Shown in pieces: positions 18,260 through 26,088 of a stretch of DNA of 46,346 bases. The position numbers and the translations under genes are program-made. The stretch covers positions 1-46,346 of the forward strand of contig JAJDEJ010000248.1 of the NCBI GenBank assembly GCA_029259815.1, written 5' to 3'. Below the pieces are notes generated by a model that had not been told where the DNA came from, did not search any database, and was given only the letters and a program-made list of their open reading frames with translations. This stretch comes from Planctomycetaceae bacterium. Its GTDB lineage: Bacteria > Planctomycetota > Planctomycetia > Planctomycetales > Planctomycetaceae. Each line of letters starts with the position of its first letter. Positions within the stretch are counted from its first letter, which is position 1.

Positions 18260-20341
18260 ATGGTACGCAGAATGTCCACCACACACGATCCAATAAGACC
18301 GACCAACGTGACACTTCGCCTCCCTGTCGCCCTCATGTGTGCCTTGTTGTTCGCTGGCCTGTGGCCGCTGTCGGTGGATGGGCAAGTCTCGCCCGAAGAG
18401 CATGCCGAGCATCATCCGGGGCAGTCGCAAGGTGGCGGGACGAATGAGGGGCAAGGCAGTGGCTCACGCGGCCCCGGCCCTGGAGGGATGGGAGGAGGAG
18501 GGCCAGGAATGGGGGGACCGCCGGAAGGTGCTGGCGGCATGATGGGCGGTGGCATGGGCGGCATGATGGATGGAATGATGGAACGGATGGGGGCACCGAA
18601 ACCTAAAGAGATGTACCCGCGCTTGATGGACCTGCCCGATCTGCCGATGGAGCAACGGGCCGAGATCGAAAGGGAGGCACATCAACGGATGATGGATGGT
18701 GTCTCGTTGCTGGCAAGTGGCCTCGACGAACTGTCGAACGCGGCTCCGACCGACGACTTTGCGGCCATGCAAACGGCCACGGCGAGTATGCGCGAAGGGT
18801 TGGCACGGTTTGAAAGCGGGCTGGCTGCTCACCGCGCGATCGCCGAGGGGAAAGCGCCCCGCAATGTGGCATTGCAATGGTTCAAACGAGAAATGAACCT
18901 CCTTCCCCCCGCCAGTATGGCACAGACGGAATCTCGACTGTGGGGGATGACGCCTTTCCACTCGACTGTGATGCTTGTGTTGGTTCTATTTGCTGCGGCG
19001 ATGATTGGCATGTACTTCTTCAAAATGCGTCGCGCAGCGGCACTGTTGGAGAAGCTGGCCTTAGCAGAGCCGACAAGCAGTGGCGGGGCGGCAACGGCTC
19101 CTCCCACATCTCGTCCGCCTTCCGCTTCACCCACTGAAGCCACATCCCCATCCCCGCCTTCTCCTGGTGAGCCCGGCCAAACGACCGGGGCCACGATCGC
19201 TGACTGTTGTGCTGAACCGGATAGCGAATGTCCGACGGAAGCCGAGGCATCCGGCAGTCCCGAGATCTCCACCGGACTGCTATCAGTCCGCAAGAAGAAG
19301 CTCTGTCGATTGCGAGTCGCTCGGATCGATCAGGAGACGCCCGATGTGAAGACGTTTCGGATGGTTTCGTGTCACGGCGGCGGCATTCCTTTCAGCTATC
19401 TGCCGGGCCAATTCCTCACATTGACCTTGCCCGTCGGAGATAAGCCGATTCGGCGGAGTTACACCATCTCTTCGTCGCCAACACAGGGCTACTATTGCGA
19501 GATTTCGGTCAAACGGGAGGAGCACGGTGCGGGGTCGCGATACCTGCACGATCAACTCAAGATCGGCGACACGATTGAAGTGCAGGCACCGAGTGGTAAG
19601 TTCGTCTTTTCGGGAGAAGAAGCCAAAGGCGTCGTTTTGATCGGAGGTGGTGTGGGCATCACACCCATGATGAGCATTACCCGGGCGCTAACCGACATGG
19701 CTTGGGACGGCGAAATCGACTTCATTGTCGCCTGCCATGATCCGGATCATTTTATTTTCGAGGCGGAACTGAAACGGCTTGAACGACGTCACCCAAATCT
19801 GCACGTCTTCGCCGCCATGAGCCGTATCGACGAGGATATCAACGGCTATCGGAAGGGACGCTTGTCCCGTGAGCTATTGGCCGCGTGGGTGTCCGACATC
19901 GCATCCAAACGGATTCACATTTGTGGGCCTTCGGCCATGATGGATGCAACCAAGAAGATGCTGGCGGAACTCGACGTGCCAACGGAGAGCATCCACAGTG
20001 AGAACTTCGGCGGCGAGCAGAAGCCGCGTGTGCGGGCCGAACAACGAGCGAAGATCGCCGAGACGGACATCGCCGAGACCGGTGGAACGGTGAGCTTCAG
20101 CAAGTCCGACAAGTCCACACAGCTGCAGCCCGACGAGACCGTTCTGGAAGCATCCGAGCGAATCGGGGTGGACATCGACTACTCATGCCGAATCGGCACC
20201 TGCGGAGTGTGCGTTGTCAAACTCTTATCAGGAAAGGTCTCGATGGAAGTCGAGGATGGGCTCGAACCGGACGACAAGGAGGCAGGCATGATCCTGGCCT
20301 GTCAGGCCAAGACCACCGGCGATGTCAGCGTGGAGGCATGA
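18260..20341 (+). CDS. Membrane NAD(P)H:acceptor oxidoreductase: Met-rich periplasmic domain, TM, FAD/NAD domain, [2Fe-2S] ferredoxin
   Basis: A 693-residue chimera. N-terminal signal-anchor (about 20-40); Met/Gly-rich tract (about 70-115, repeated MGGGMGG) and a helical periplasmic domain (about 118-220); one TM (about 235-253); a Pro/Ser/Thr linker; then a cytoplasmic ferredoxin-reductase module with FAD motif RRSYTISSSP, NAD motif GGGVGITPMMS and HICGPSAMM. It ends in a plant-type [2Fe-2S] domain with CRIGTCGVC and a fourth Cys in LACQAK. It should move electrons from NAD(P)H through FAD and FeS to a membrane acceptor, plausibly the cytochrome b protein encoded next. The start is uncertain: 18260 or an ATG four codons later, neither with a clear ribosome site. 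The Met-rich head resembles the Spy-like protein at 15743. Confidence 0.82.
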   Translation: MVRRMSTTHDPIRPTNVTLRLPVALMCALLFAGLWPLSVDGQVSPEEHAEHHPGQSQGGGTNEGQGSGSRGPGPGGMGGGGPGMGGPPEGAGGMMGGGMGGMMDGMMERMGAPKPKEMYPRLMDLPDLPMEQRAEIEREAHQRMMDGVSLLASGLDELSNAAPTDDFAAMQTATASMREGLARFESGLAAHRAIAEGKAPRNVALQWFKREMNLLPPASMAQTESRLWGMTPFHSTVMLVLVLFAAAMIGMYFFKMRRAAALLEKLALAEPTSSGGAATAPPTSRPPSASPTEATSPSPPSPGEPGQTTGATIADCCAEPDSECPTEAEASGSPEISTGLLSVRKKKLCRLRVARIDQETPDVKTFRMVSCHGGGIPFSYLPGQFLTLTLPVGDKPIRRSYTISSSPTQGYYCEISVKREEHGAGSRYLHDQLKIGDTIEVQAPSGKFVFSGEEAKGVVLIGGGVGITPMMSITRALTDMAWDGEIDFIVACHDPDHFIFEAELKRLERRHPNLHVFAAMSRIDEDINGYRKGRLSRELLAAWVSDIASKRIHICGPSAMMDATKKMLAELDVPTESIHSENFGGEQKPRVRAEQRAKIAETDIAETGGTVSFSKSDKSTQLQPDETVLEASERIGVDIDYSCRIGTCGVCVVKLLSGKVSMEVEDGLEPDDKEAGMILACQAKTTGDVSVEA

Positions 20342-20413
20342 GCAACGCTGAGAGGCGAAAGCCAAGGAAGGGGACCGCTGTGCTGTCTGCATCAGCTCCG
20401 CTCTGGATGAACC

Positions 20414-21178
20414 ATGAAAGAACGTGAAAAGATCATTGTGAGCGGCCTGGTCGTCTTGATGCTCATCAGCTGGCTGGGGTTTCCGTTTCACGTATCACCG
20501 CGATTCGCCGGTAGCTTGTGGGGCGGCGTGCTGGGGGTGTCGGGTGCGTTGCTGATGCTTGTGCCGCTCGCCTACATGGCCGTCAAGCGGATCAAACCCA
20601 TGAAACAGTACGTGACCAAGTATGTCACGATGCGAACACTGCTGTCATGGCACATTTATGCAGGCGTCGCCGGACCGATCCTGGTCGTGATTCACAGCGG
20701 ACACAAATACGAGAGTCCTCTCGGCATTGCGTTGATTGCGCTAACGCTCATCGTCGTATTGAGCGGTTTCGTCGGCCGCTACCTGATGCAGCAGTTCTCA
20801 ACAGAGATCCGCGAAAAGAAGACGATGCTCCAACAACTGAACACGACATACGAATCCGTGAAATCTGAACTTGCATCCAGCCCGGCACAAGCCGCAGCCA
20901 TACGTCCCTACGCAGGTTTCTTCTCACGGTTGGCTGCCAGCCTGTTCCTCCACGATGACTCCCAGCCGACGGCATCGACCATGACGTCTCCCACCACTTT
21001 GTTGCGTCTGGCAGAGGCGATCACCGATGTCGAATACGCCATCAGCACGCACGAACATTTCAAACGCTGGTTCAGCAAGTGGCTGAAACTGCATATCGTG
21101 ATCTCGATCGTGCTTTACGTGCTGATGTCGCTGCACGTTTGGGCCGCCATCTACTTCGGACTGAGGTGGTTCGAATGA
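20414..21178 (+). CDS. Cytochrome b-like membrane protein (putative di-heme)
   Basis: A 254-residue protein with about five TMs: two near the N-terminus (about 7-27, 35-58), SWHIYAGVAGPILVVIHSGH (about 77-98), one near 105-123, and KLHIVISIVLYVLMSLHVWAAIYF near the C-terminus. Histidines two helical turns apart in separate TMs (WHIYAG/VIHSGH and LHIVIS/SLHVWA) could ligate two hemes, as in di-heme cytochromes b of the ferric-reductase/b561 type. A cytosolic helical loop (about 128-215) separates the helices. It lies between the NAD(P)H oxidoreductase and the heptaheme cytochrome c, and its stop overlaps the latter's start (ATGA). This placement supports a transmembrane electron-transfer role; heme binding is inferred from His placement only. 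Confidence 0.72.
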   Translation: MKEREKIIVSGLVVLMLISWLGFPFHVSPRFAGSLWGGVLGVSGALLMLVPLAYMAVKRIKPMKQYVTKYVTMRTLLSWHIYAGVAGPILVVIHSGHKYESPLGIALIALTLIVVLSGFVGRYLMQQFSTEIREKKTMLQQLNTTYESVKSELASSPAQAAAIRPYAGFFSRLAASLFLHDDSQPTASTMTSPTTLLRLAEAITDVEYAISTHEHFKRWFSKWLKLHIVISIVLYVLMSLHVWAAIYFGLRWFE

Positions 21179-21978
21179 ATCGCTCGACAGGGAAGGTCGT
21201 CGGCATCGTTCTCGCCATGCTTGGTATTGGCGTTGTCTGGTCCATCACTCCCGCTGATTCCGGGTTTAAGCAAGCGTCGACATGGCAACGAATGGCAGAG
21301 CCCGGACGCCTGTCGTCCGCGCACGCGCACCTGGAGGACAACTGTGCCGCTTGTCACACGTCCGTCGCTGGGGTTGAGACGGCGAAATGCATCGTCTGCC
21401 ACGCGAATGACGAATCAATCCTGCAACGGCAGCCGACATCGTTTCATGCGAGCATCAGCAGTTGCCGGGAGTGTCACCTCGAACATCGTGGACTCGATCA
21501 ACGCCCGAAGAACATGGACCACACCGCGCTCGTTAAGATCGGAATGAATCAACTGGCCGATGAGGAGGTTCCTGACAGCGAGTCACGATTGACTGCGATA
21601 CGTCTGGCCGACTGGATTAGTCGCGGATCTCTCAGCGACAACCTGCCCCATCCCTCTCTGACACCGCAAGAACGGATTCTCAACTGCGCCACCTGCCATA
21701 TGAATGACGATCAGCACTTCACCTTGTTCGGCCAGGATTGTGCTCAATGCCACGCCACCGATCGCTGGACGATTCCCGAGTTCCGTCATCCCTCACCGTC
21801 ATCAACAGACTGTGCGCAGTGCCATCAGGCCCCGCCAAGCCATTACATGATGCACTTCAGCATGATCTCCGCCCGCGTCGCAGGAAAACCGCACGCCAAA
21901 GTCAATCAATGCCAACAATGTCATCAAACAACCTCCTGGAACGACATCGTGGGAGCCGGCTGGTACAAGCACCACTGA
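21175..21978 (+). CDS. Heptaheme c-type cytochrome (membrane-anchored or periplasmic)
   Basis: A 267-residue protein with an N-terminal hydrophobic segment (about 6-24) acting as signal or anchor. It has seven CxxCH heme-attachment motifs in order: CAACH, CIVCH, CRECH, CATCH, CAQCH, CAQCH and CQQCH. The arrangement of paired motifs separated by 10-20 residues resembles the cytochrome c3/c7-like multiheme family. It would accept electrons in the periplasm. The start at 21175 overlaps the cytochrome b stop by four bases (ATGA), indicating translational coupling; a start further upstream would lie inside the membrane gene. Terminal acceptor is unknown; Cu(II), Fe(III), or an outer-membrane partner are all possible. 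A minus-strand gene overlaps the last 177 bases in its unshifted frame. Confidence 0.85.
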   Translation: MNRSTGKVVGIVLAMLGIGVVWSITPADSGFKQASTWQRMAEPGRLSSAHAHLEDNCAACHTSVAGVETAKCIVCHANDESILQRQPTSFHASISSCRECHLEHRGLDQRPKNMDHTALVKIGMNQLADEEVPDSESRLTAIRLADWISRGSLSDNLPHPSLTPQERILNCATCHMNDDQHFTLFGQDCAQCHATDRWTIPEFRHPSPSSTDCAQCHQAPPSHYMMHFSMISARVAGKPHAKVNQCQQCHQTTSWNDIVGAGWYKHH

Positions 21979-22272
21979 AGTCAAGCCACAAAAATGCCGA
22001 CAGAGTCTTGCGATGCGGCTGCGGACGATCCCGGACGCTCGACTGGTCGTTTGGGGTGGATTATCACGGACACCTGGGACATGACGGCAACACTTGCGGA
22101 TTGTCCGTCTCACTGCACGAGAAGGGACGCACCCGGCCATCACCAGGGTGCCCTGAGAGACGCCGATGTCTAAGCCGCTCAAGCATGCGGACTGCCGGGC
22201 CTGCAGGAGTCGCAGAATGCGCGTACGCAACGCCTGATCTGTCACCTCGATCGGTACGGGATTCTGTTTCAT
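21802..22272 (-). CDS. BON-domain protein, probably frameshifted at its 3' end
   Basis: A small protein beginning MKQNPVPIEV at 22272 with a strong AGGAG seven bases upstream. Residues about 10-70 look like a BON domain (TDQALRTRILRLL..., GTLVMAGCVPSRAVRRTIRKCCRHVPGV), a fold linked to envelope or osmotic stress. Beyond VPGV the frame loses BON character and runs 177 bases antisense into the heptaheme cytochrome gene. Shifting by one base near 22070-22085 gives an alternative tail (VIIHPKRPVER...) that fits the end of a BON domain better and stops at 21981, just clear of the cytochrome. Either a real frameshift or a sequence error is likely. It probably forms a pair with the BON gene at 22362-22646. 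Confidence 0.55.
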   Translation of the reverse strand: MKQNPVPIEVTDQALRTRILRLLQARQSACLSGLDIGVSQGTLVMAGCVPSRAVRRTIRKCCRHVPGVRDNPPQTTSRASGIVRSRIARLCRHFCGLTSVVLVPAGSHDVVPGGCLMTLLALIDFGVRFSCDAGGDHAEVHHVMAWRGLMALRTVC

Positions 22273-22361
22273 CGGGTCACTCCTGAAGTTGTCTCGTTCA
22301 TTCACTGATTACTTCTTTGCAGGGGGATGAGCATCGTTGCGTCCCCGTCATGGAATTCTGT

Positions 22362-22646
22362 TCAATTGCTGGAGCTTGGTGGTCCAACTTCGAGCAGATT
22401 GCGAAGAGACACCACATTGGCGATCTCCAGCACCGCGTGCTGTGCCACCTGCTTGTGATACCACGTGGCTACTCGCCCTCGCAGCACGACTTCGGCGTTG
22501 CGAACTTCGCAACGGACTTCATCGCTCCGGAACCGCCCTGTCGCCATCAATCGCGCCATAGCCGATTCACCGATTTGTTGATCCCGTTGAGCGATCCGCT
22601 GGCAACGCTGTTGGAAACCATGCTCGTATGCACATGCGTTGCACAT
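22362..22646 (-). CDS. Small BON-domain protein
   Basis: A 94-residue protein, essentially one BON domain: about residues 15-85 contain AMARLMATGRFRSDEVRCEVRNAEVVLRGRV followed by the helix HKQVAQHAVLEIANV. There is no obvious signal peptide, so it may be cytoplasmic. The start at 22646 has AGGA about eight bases upstream; an overlapping GTG one codon earlier is possible. A near-consensus sigma54 promoter sits about 45 bases upstream on the same strand, and the second BON gene follows 89 bases after the stop, so both are probably co-transcribed. Small BON proteins are often stress-induced; no precise function is assigned. Confidence 0.72.
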   Translation of the reverse strand: MCNACAYEHGFQQRCQRIAQRDQQIGESAMARLMATGRFRSDEVRCEVRNAEVVLRGRVATWYHKQVAQHAVLEIANVVSLRNLLEVGPPSSSN

Positions 22647-22689
22647 CACTCATTTCCTCGAAAAAGCAATCACATCGTCGATCTCTACC

Positions 22690-22705
22690 CGCAAACATCG
22701 TGCCG
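22690..22705 (-). promoter_or_regulatory. Sigma54-type -24/-12 promoter for the BON genes
   Basis: Read on the minus strand, CGGCACGATGTTTGCG fits TGGCACG-N4-TTGCW with mismatches only at the two outermost bases: GGCACG and TTTGC are intact, with ten bases between GG and GC. The predicted start site is near 22679, about 33 bases before the BON start codon at 22646. It is the best match of the four sites in the window. Confidence 0.75.
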
Positions 22706-22889
22706 CATGCTGTCTGTGTCATCGCCACGGCGAAGGAATCCACGGGCGGTGCGAAATTGAGGTGTCGCGGGTGGTGACGTGACAAAACCGCCCATCGAGC
22801 GAGACCTCAAAACGACAATCCGCTGGAGCGAATCCGCCGTTTGTGGCGGCGATATCGAGCGAATGAGCGCGCTCGCACTCTGTTTGCGA

Positions 22890-25058
22890 TCACGGTCGTG
22901 TGAGCACCACAACCGAACGAGGCTGCACGTCATAGTGCTCTCTTGCAAGTTTCAACGGGGCAGCGACATGTTCCACTCCGTTGTTGTTCACTGAGGTATC
23001 GATCCGGCAGCGCCAGTCGGTAGCTCCGCTGACATGCATGTCGAATCGTACGATCCCGTCACTGGAATTGATCATCGTATAAATGTCTTCCTCGTCTGCC
23101 GAAAGGCGACGGAGGAAGAACGCGAGCGTCTGCGATTCTTCTGACATGTCGACAGGCCCGGCAGGGCCGAACCAGCTGACATCGTCACGCCAGAAGCGTG
23201 ATCGGGCAATCGTCGGATGCCTCTTGCGGAAGGCAATCATGTCACGCACGAAGCAGAACATGTCATGGTGTTCGATGAGACGATCCCAGTTCAGCCATGT
23301 CGTTTCATTGTCCTGGTTGTACGGGTTGTTGTTTCCGGATTGCGACTGGAGAAACTCGTCTCCCATGCGAAACATGGGCGTCCCGTTCGACAGCATCAGC
23401 AAACAAAAAAAGTTGCGAGCTTGCTGTTTGCGGAGTCTGATCACCTCTTCCGGGACATCCTCATCCCCTTCCCAGCCGCAGTTCCAGAGAGAGTCATTGT
23501 GGCCATCCGTGTTGCCGTGTCCGTTTGCCTCGTTGTGCTTGCGGTTGAAGGCGACGAGGTCATACAGCGTGAATCCGTCGTGTGATGTGATGTAGTTGAT
23601 GCTCTGGAATGGACGAAAGGCGTGCATCCGATCATCAGGAAAAAGATCTGCACTTCCATAGAGCCGCGTCATCAGATCAGAGACCAACCCCCTGTCACCG
23701 CGAACAAAACGCTGGAGCGTATCTCGATAGCGACCGTTCCACTGACGCCATTGATTTCCTGGAAAGACGCGACCAAGTTGATACGCACCCGCCGCATCCC
23801 AGGGTTCTGCAATCATGCGAATTTCTGCCAAGGCCGGATCGCCGGCGATTTGCCCGAAAATTGGTGGGTCATCCGGATTGATGCGACCATCTGATGCACG
23901 AGTGAAGATCGAAGCCAGATCGAAACGAAAGCCGTCAACCCCCATCTCGGTAACCCAGAAACGCAGGCTGTCAAGAATCAGTTGTCGAACCGCGCGGTGT
24001 GCAGTCTGCAAAGTATTCCCGGTGCCGCTGAAGTTGGAGTACGGTGCCTCCGAGTCTCCACTCATCAAGTAGTAAGTCTTGTTGTCAATGCCTTTGAAGC
24101 TGTACGTCGGCCCGCGGTGGTCGCCCTCGCAAGTGTGGTTGTACACAACGTCCAGAATGACTTCGATTCCCGCATCGTGGAGTGCATCGACCATCTCACG
24201 AAAGTCGCTTTGTTGCTGACAAGCTTCCGGATCGGCTGAATAGTCTTGATGTGGTGAAAAGAAATTGAGCGGCATGTAGCCCCAGTAATTCCCATCGGCG
24301 GGATCAAACTGAAAAACTGGCATGAGCTCGACTGCCGTGACGCCGAGTTCCGTGAGATGGGAGATCTTGTCAATCACACCGCTGAATGTGCCGCGCCTGT
24401 CTGCCGCGACACTTGAGTTCGGATTTCGAGTGAACCCCTTCACGTGCAATTCGTAAATGATCAGATCCGCGCCATGCCGGAGTCGTTTCGTCGGTTGTTG
24501 CCCCCTCTCGCATTGGCAAATATTGAGCAGCCCGAGCGGAGCTCGCCCCTCGTTTGATCCCGGCTGGATCGCTGCCTCGCGATCAAAGCCTGGTGGAAAG
24601 AACACGGACTGTGCATACGGATCCAACAACAGTTTGTCGCTGTCAAACGCATGCCAATCAAAGCCGACAACCAGAGCCGGTCCATCGATTCGGTAGGCAT
24701 AGTACTTTGCCTCAGGACACTCCCTTCGCGGAATCCGACAATGCCAGACTGGACCGGACTTGTTGCGACGCTCGTGGAAGTCGAACGTGAACTGTGCCTG
24801 TGACAGTTCGTCGGCGGAATAGAGCAACAGTGTGACCCGCTCAGCGTGCTTGGAGTAGAGTGCGAAGTTCCAAGCCTGTTCAGGGACGATCCACGAGACT
24901 CCGAGCGGGTATGGTGTCCCCTCTTGAGCTTCCCAACGTGGAGTGACCACGCTGGTCTCTTCGTCAAGATCTGTCACCAACTTCATGCAGTGCAAGCAGG
25001 AGTAAAATGGCTTTCCCACGTTCACGTGACTTCCATGTTGCCCCCGCATATCATCCAC
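22890..25058 (-). CDS. glgX: Glycogen debranching enzyme GlgX (isoamylase type)
   Basis: Hydrolyses alpha-1,6 branch linkages of phosphorylase-trimmed glycogen, releasing maltodextrins; 722 residues, normal for the family. An N-terminal CBM48 domain (YPLGVSWIVPEQAWNFALYSKHA..., about 50-160) precedes a GH13 barrel. Catalytic residues are visible: the Asp nucleophile in DGFRFDLAS, the Glu acid/base in MIAEPWDAAG, and the third acid in NYITSHDGFTL. Signature GYMPLNFFSPH is also present. The true start is uncertain: 25058 (AGGTGG close upstream), 25049, or 24986. The minus-strand orientation matches the BON and CBS/NtrC genes around it. Reserve-carbon mobilisation would fit an energy-stress locus, but I found only a weak sigma54-like element upstream. 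Confidence 0.92.
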   Translation of the reverse strand: MDDMRGQHGSHVNVGKPFYSCLHCMKLVTDLDEETSVVTPRWEAQEGTPYPLGVSWIVPEQAWNFALYSKHAERVTLLLYSADELSQAQFTFDFHERRNKSGPVWHCRIPRRECPEAKYYAYRIDGPALVVGFDWHAFDSDKLLLDPYAQSVFFPPGFDREAAIQPGSNEGRAPLGLLNICQCERGQQPTKRLRHGADLIIYELHVKGFTRNPNSSVAADRRGTFSGVIDKISHLTELGVTAVELMPVFQFDPADGNYWGYMPLNFFSPHQDYSADPEACQQQSDFREMVDALHDAGIEVILDVVYNHTCEGDHRGPTYSFKGIDNKTYYLMSGDSEAPYSNFSGTGNTLQTAHRAVRQLILDSLRFWVTEMGVDGFRFDLASIFTRASDGRINPDDPPIFGQIAGDPALAEIRMIAEPWDAAGAYQLGRVFPGNQWRQWNGRYRDTLQRFVRGDRGLVSDLMTRLYGSADLFPDDRMHAFRPFQSINYITSHDGFTLYDLVAFNRKHNEANGHGNTDGHNDSLWNCGWEGDEDVPEEVIRLRKQQARNFFCLLMLSNGTPMFRMGDEFLQSQSGNNNPYNQDNETTWLNWDRLIEHHDMFCFVRDMIAFRKRHPTIARSRFWRDDVSWFGPAGPVDMSEESQTLAFFLRRLSADEEDIYTMINSSDGIVRFDMHVSGATDWRCRIDTSVNNNGVEHVAAPLKLAREHYDVQPRSVVVLTRP

Positions 25059-25575
25059 CTGTTGTGACTCTGCTGATTAATTGCCCGTAGCAGAACCCCA
25101 GGGTTCAGTGGTTTCACGGAGCAAACTCTGCAGTTATTCCGGGTCTTGTCTTGGCTCTTGCTGCTGCACCGTCTTTGAATCGAGCCGTACTGGGCGTCCG
25201 TTGTCGCAGGCTTAGCAGATCGCCACACATACCGCATTTCCGGAGAACGTGTTCTAACGCCAGTCGGGACGCATATTCTGTACCGACGCTACCACGTGTT
25301 TACAAAAACAGTTTGGCCATCACCAAAGCCCGATTTGCGCCTTCGCGAGCACGGTACATGCGACGGCTAACTCGTTCACTGATTGTGCCAACACCCGAGA
25401 CGCCCCGCCATGAACATCGTTGAAATGTCGAGAACGCCAAAGCTCCGGACCTACGGCCAGTCAGTTCGGCAACAGATTGAGAATGTAGGGACATCCGAAT
25501 GCGATTTAGACGGGCAGTTTCGCCCATTGCGTTTTTTGTCGTCGCTGTTCTGAGCCTTCGGCATCGCAGCACGCC
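25059..25575. other. Intergenic region upstream of glgX
   Basis: About 515 bases with no recognisable gene on either strand. A GG-N10-GC arrangement on the minus strand near 25271-25286 has a T in place of the first conserved C, so I do not call it a promoter. No T-tailed hairpin was seen. Confidence 0.45.
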
Positions 25576-26088
25576 TCAACCATTGCGCATGATAAACCGA
25601 TGGTTGATGATTTGGTGGACGTCAGGTGGAAAGTGCTCGATTTGATAGGCGTCGTTTGTCTCATCATAGAAGCATTCGAGAGCCTTCAGGATTTCGCGAC
25701 GGCTAATCAGGCCGAGCAAGTGATGATCCGAATCCACGACTGGCAAATGGCGAAAACCGTGACTCACGAAGATCGAAGCGAGCGTAAACACGTCTGTGTC
25801 GACTGCGACGCAAATCGGGTGCTTCTTCATGATCGTTGATGCCGTCTGCTGCGGTCGTGGGTTGCCGTGAAACATCTCGTTCGACAAGTGTTCCAGACAA
25901 TCCTGCTCAGAGACGAATCCAACCAAGATCCTGCGCCCTCCGTCGATCTCGTTCACGACCGGAGCACACGAGATCTCATGCTTCAGTAGCACCTTCACGA
26001 CGTTTGCCAGGGTCATGTCGGGCGTTACGGCGTGAACGTGCCGGTTCATCAGGTCTTCCGCTTTTGGAAGCAGTTTTTTTCGTGTCAT
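25576..26088 (-). CDS. CBS-domain pair protein
   Basis: A 170-residue cytoplasmic protein made almost entirely of two CBS domains (about 12-68 and 82-142), forming one Bateman module. Motifs are MNRHVHAVTPDMTLANVVKVLLKHEISCAPVVNE and MKKHPICVAVDTDVFTLASIFVSHGFRHLPVVD...LLGLISRREIL. Such modules usually bind adenine nucleotides and report cell energy state. The start codon overlaps the stop of the upstream NtrC-type regulator by four bases (ATGA), so the two are translationally coupled. It may modulate or report for that regulator. The mycobacterial hypoxia protein Hrp1 is a comparable stand-alone CBS pair. No extra effector domain is present. Confidence 0.88.
   Translation of the reverse strand: MTRKKLLPKAEDLMNRHVHAVTPDMTLANVVKVLLKHEISCAPVVNEIDGGRRILVGFVSEQDCLEHLSNEMFHGNPRPQQTASTIMKKHPICVAVDTDVFTLASIFVSHGFRHLPVVDSDHHLLGLISRREILKALECFYDETNDAYQIEHFPPDVHQIINHRFIMRNG

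Noticed and set aside
25271-25286. Sigma54-type promoter for glgX
   Set aside because: The GG-N10-GC spacing is right but the conserved C after GG is T and the -12 block is poor; not counted with the four better sites.
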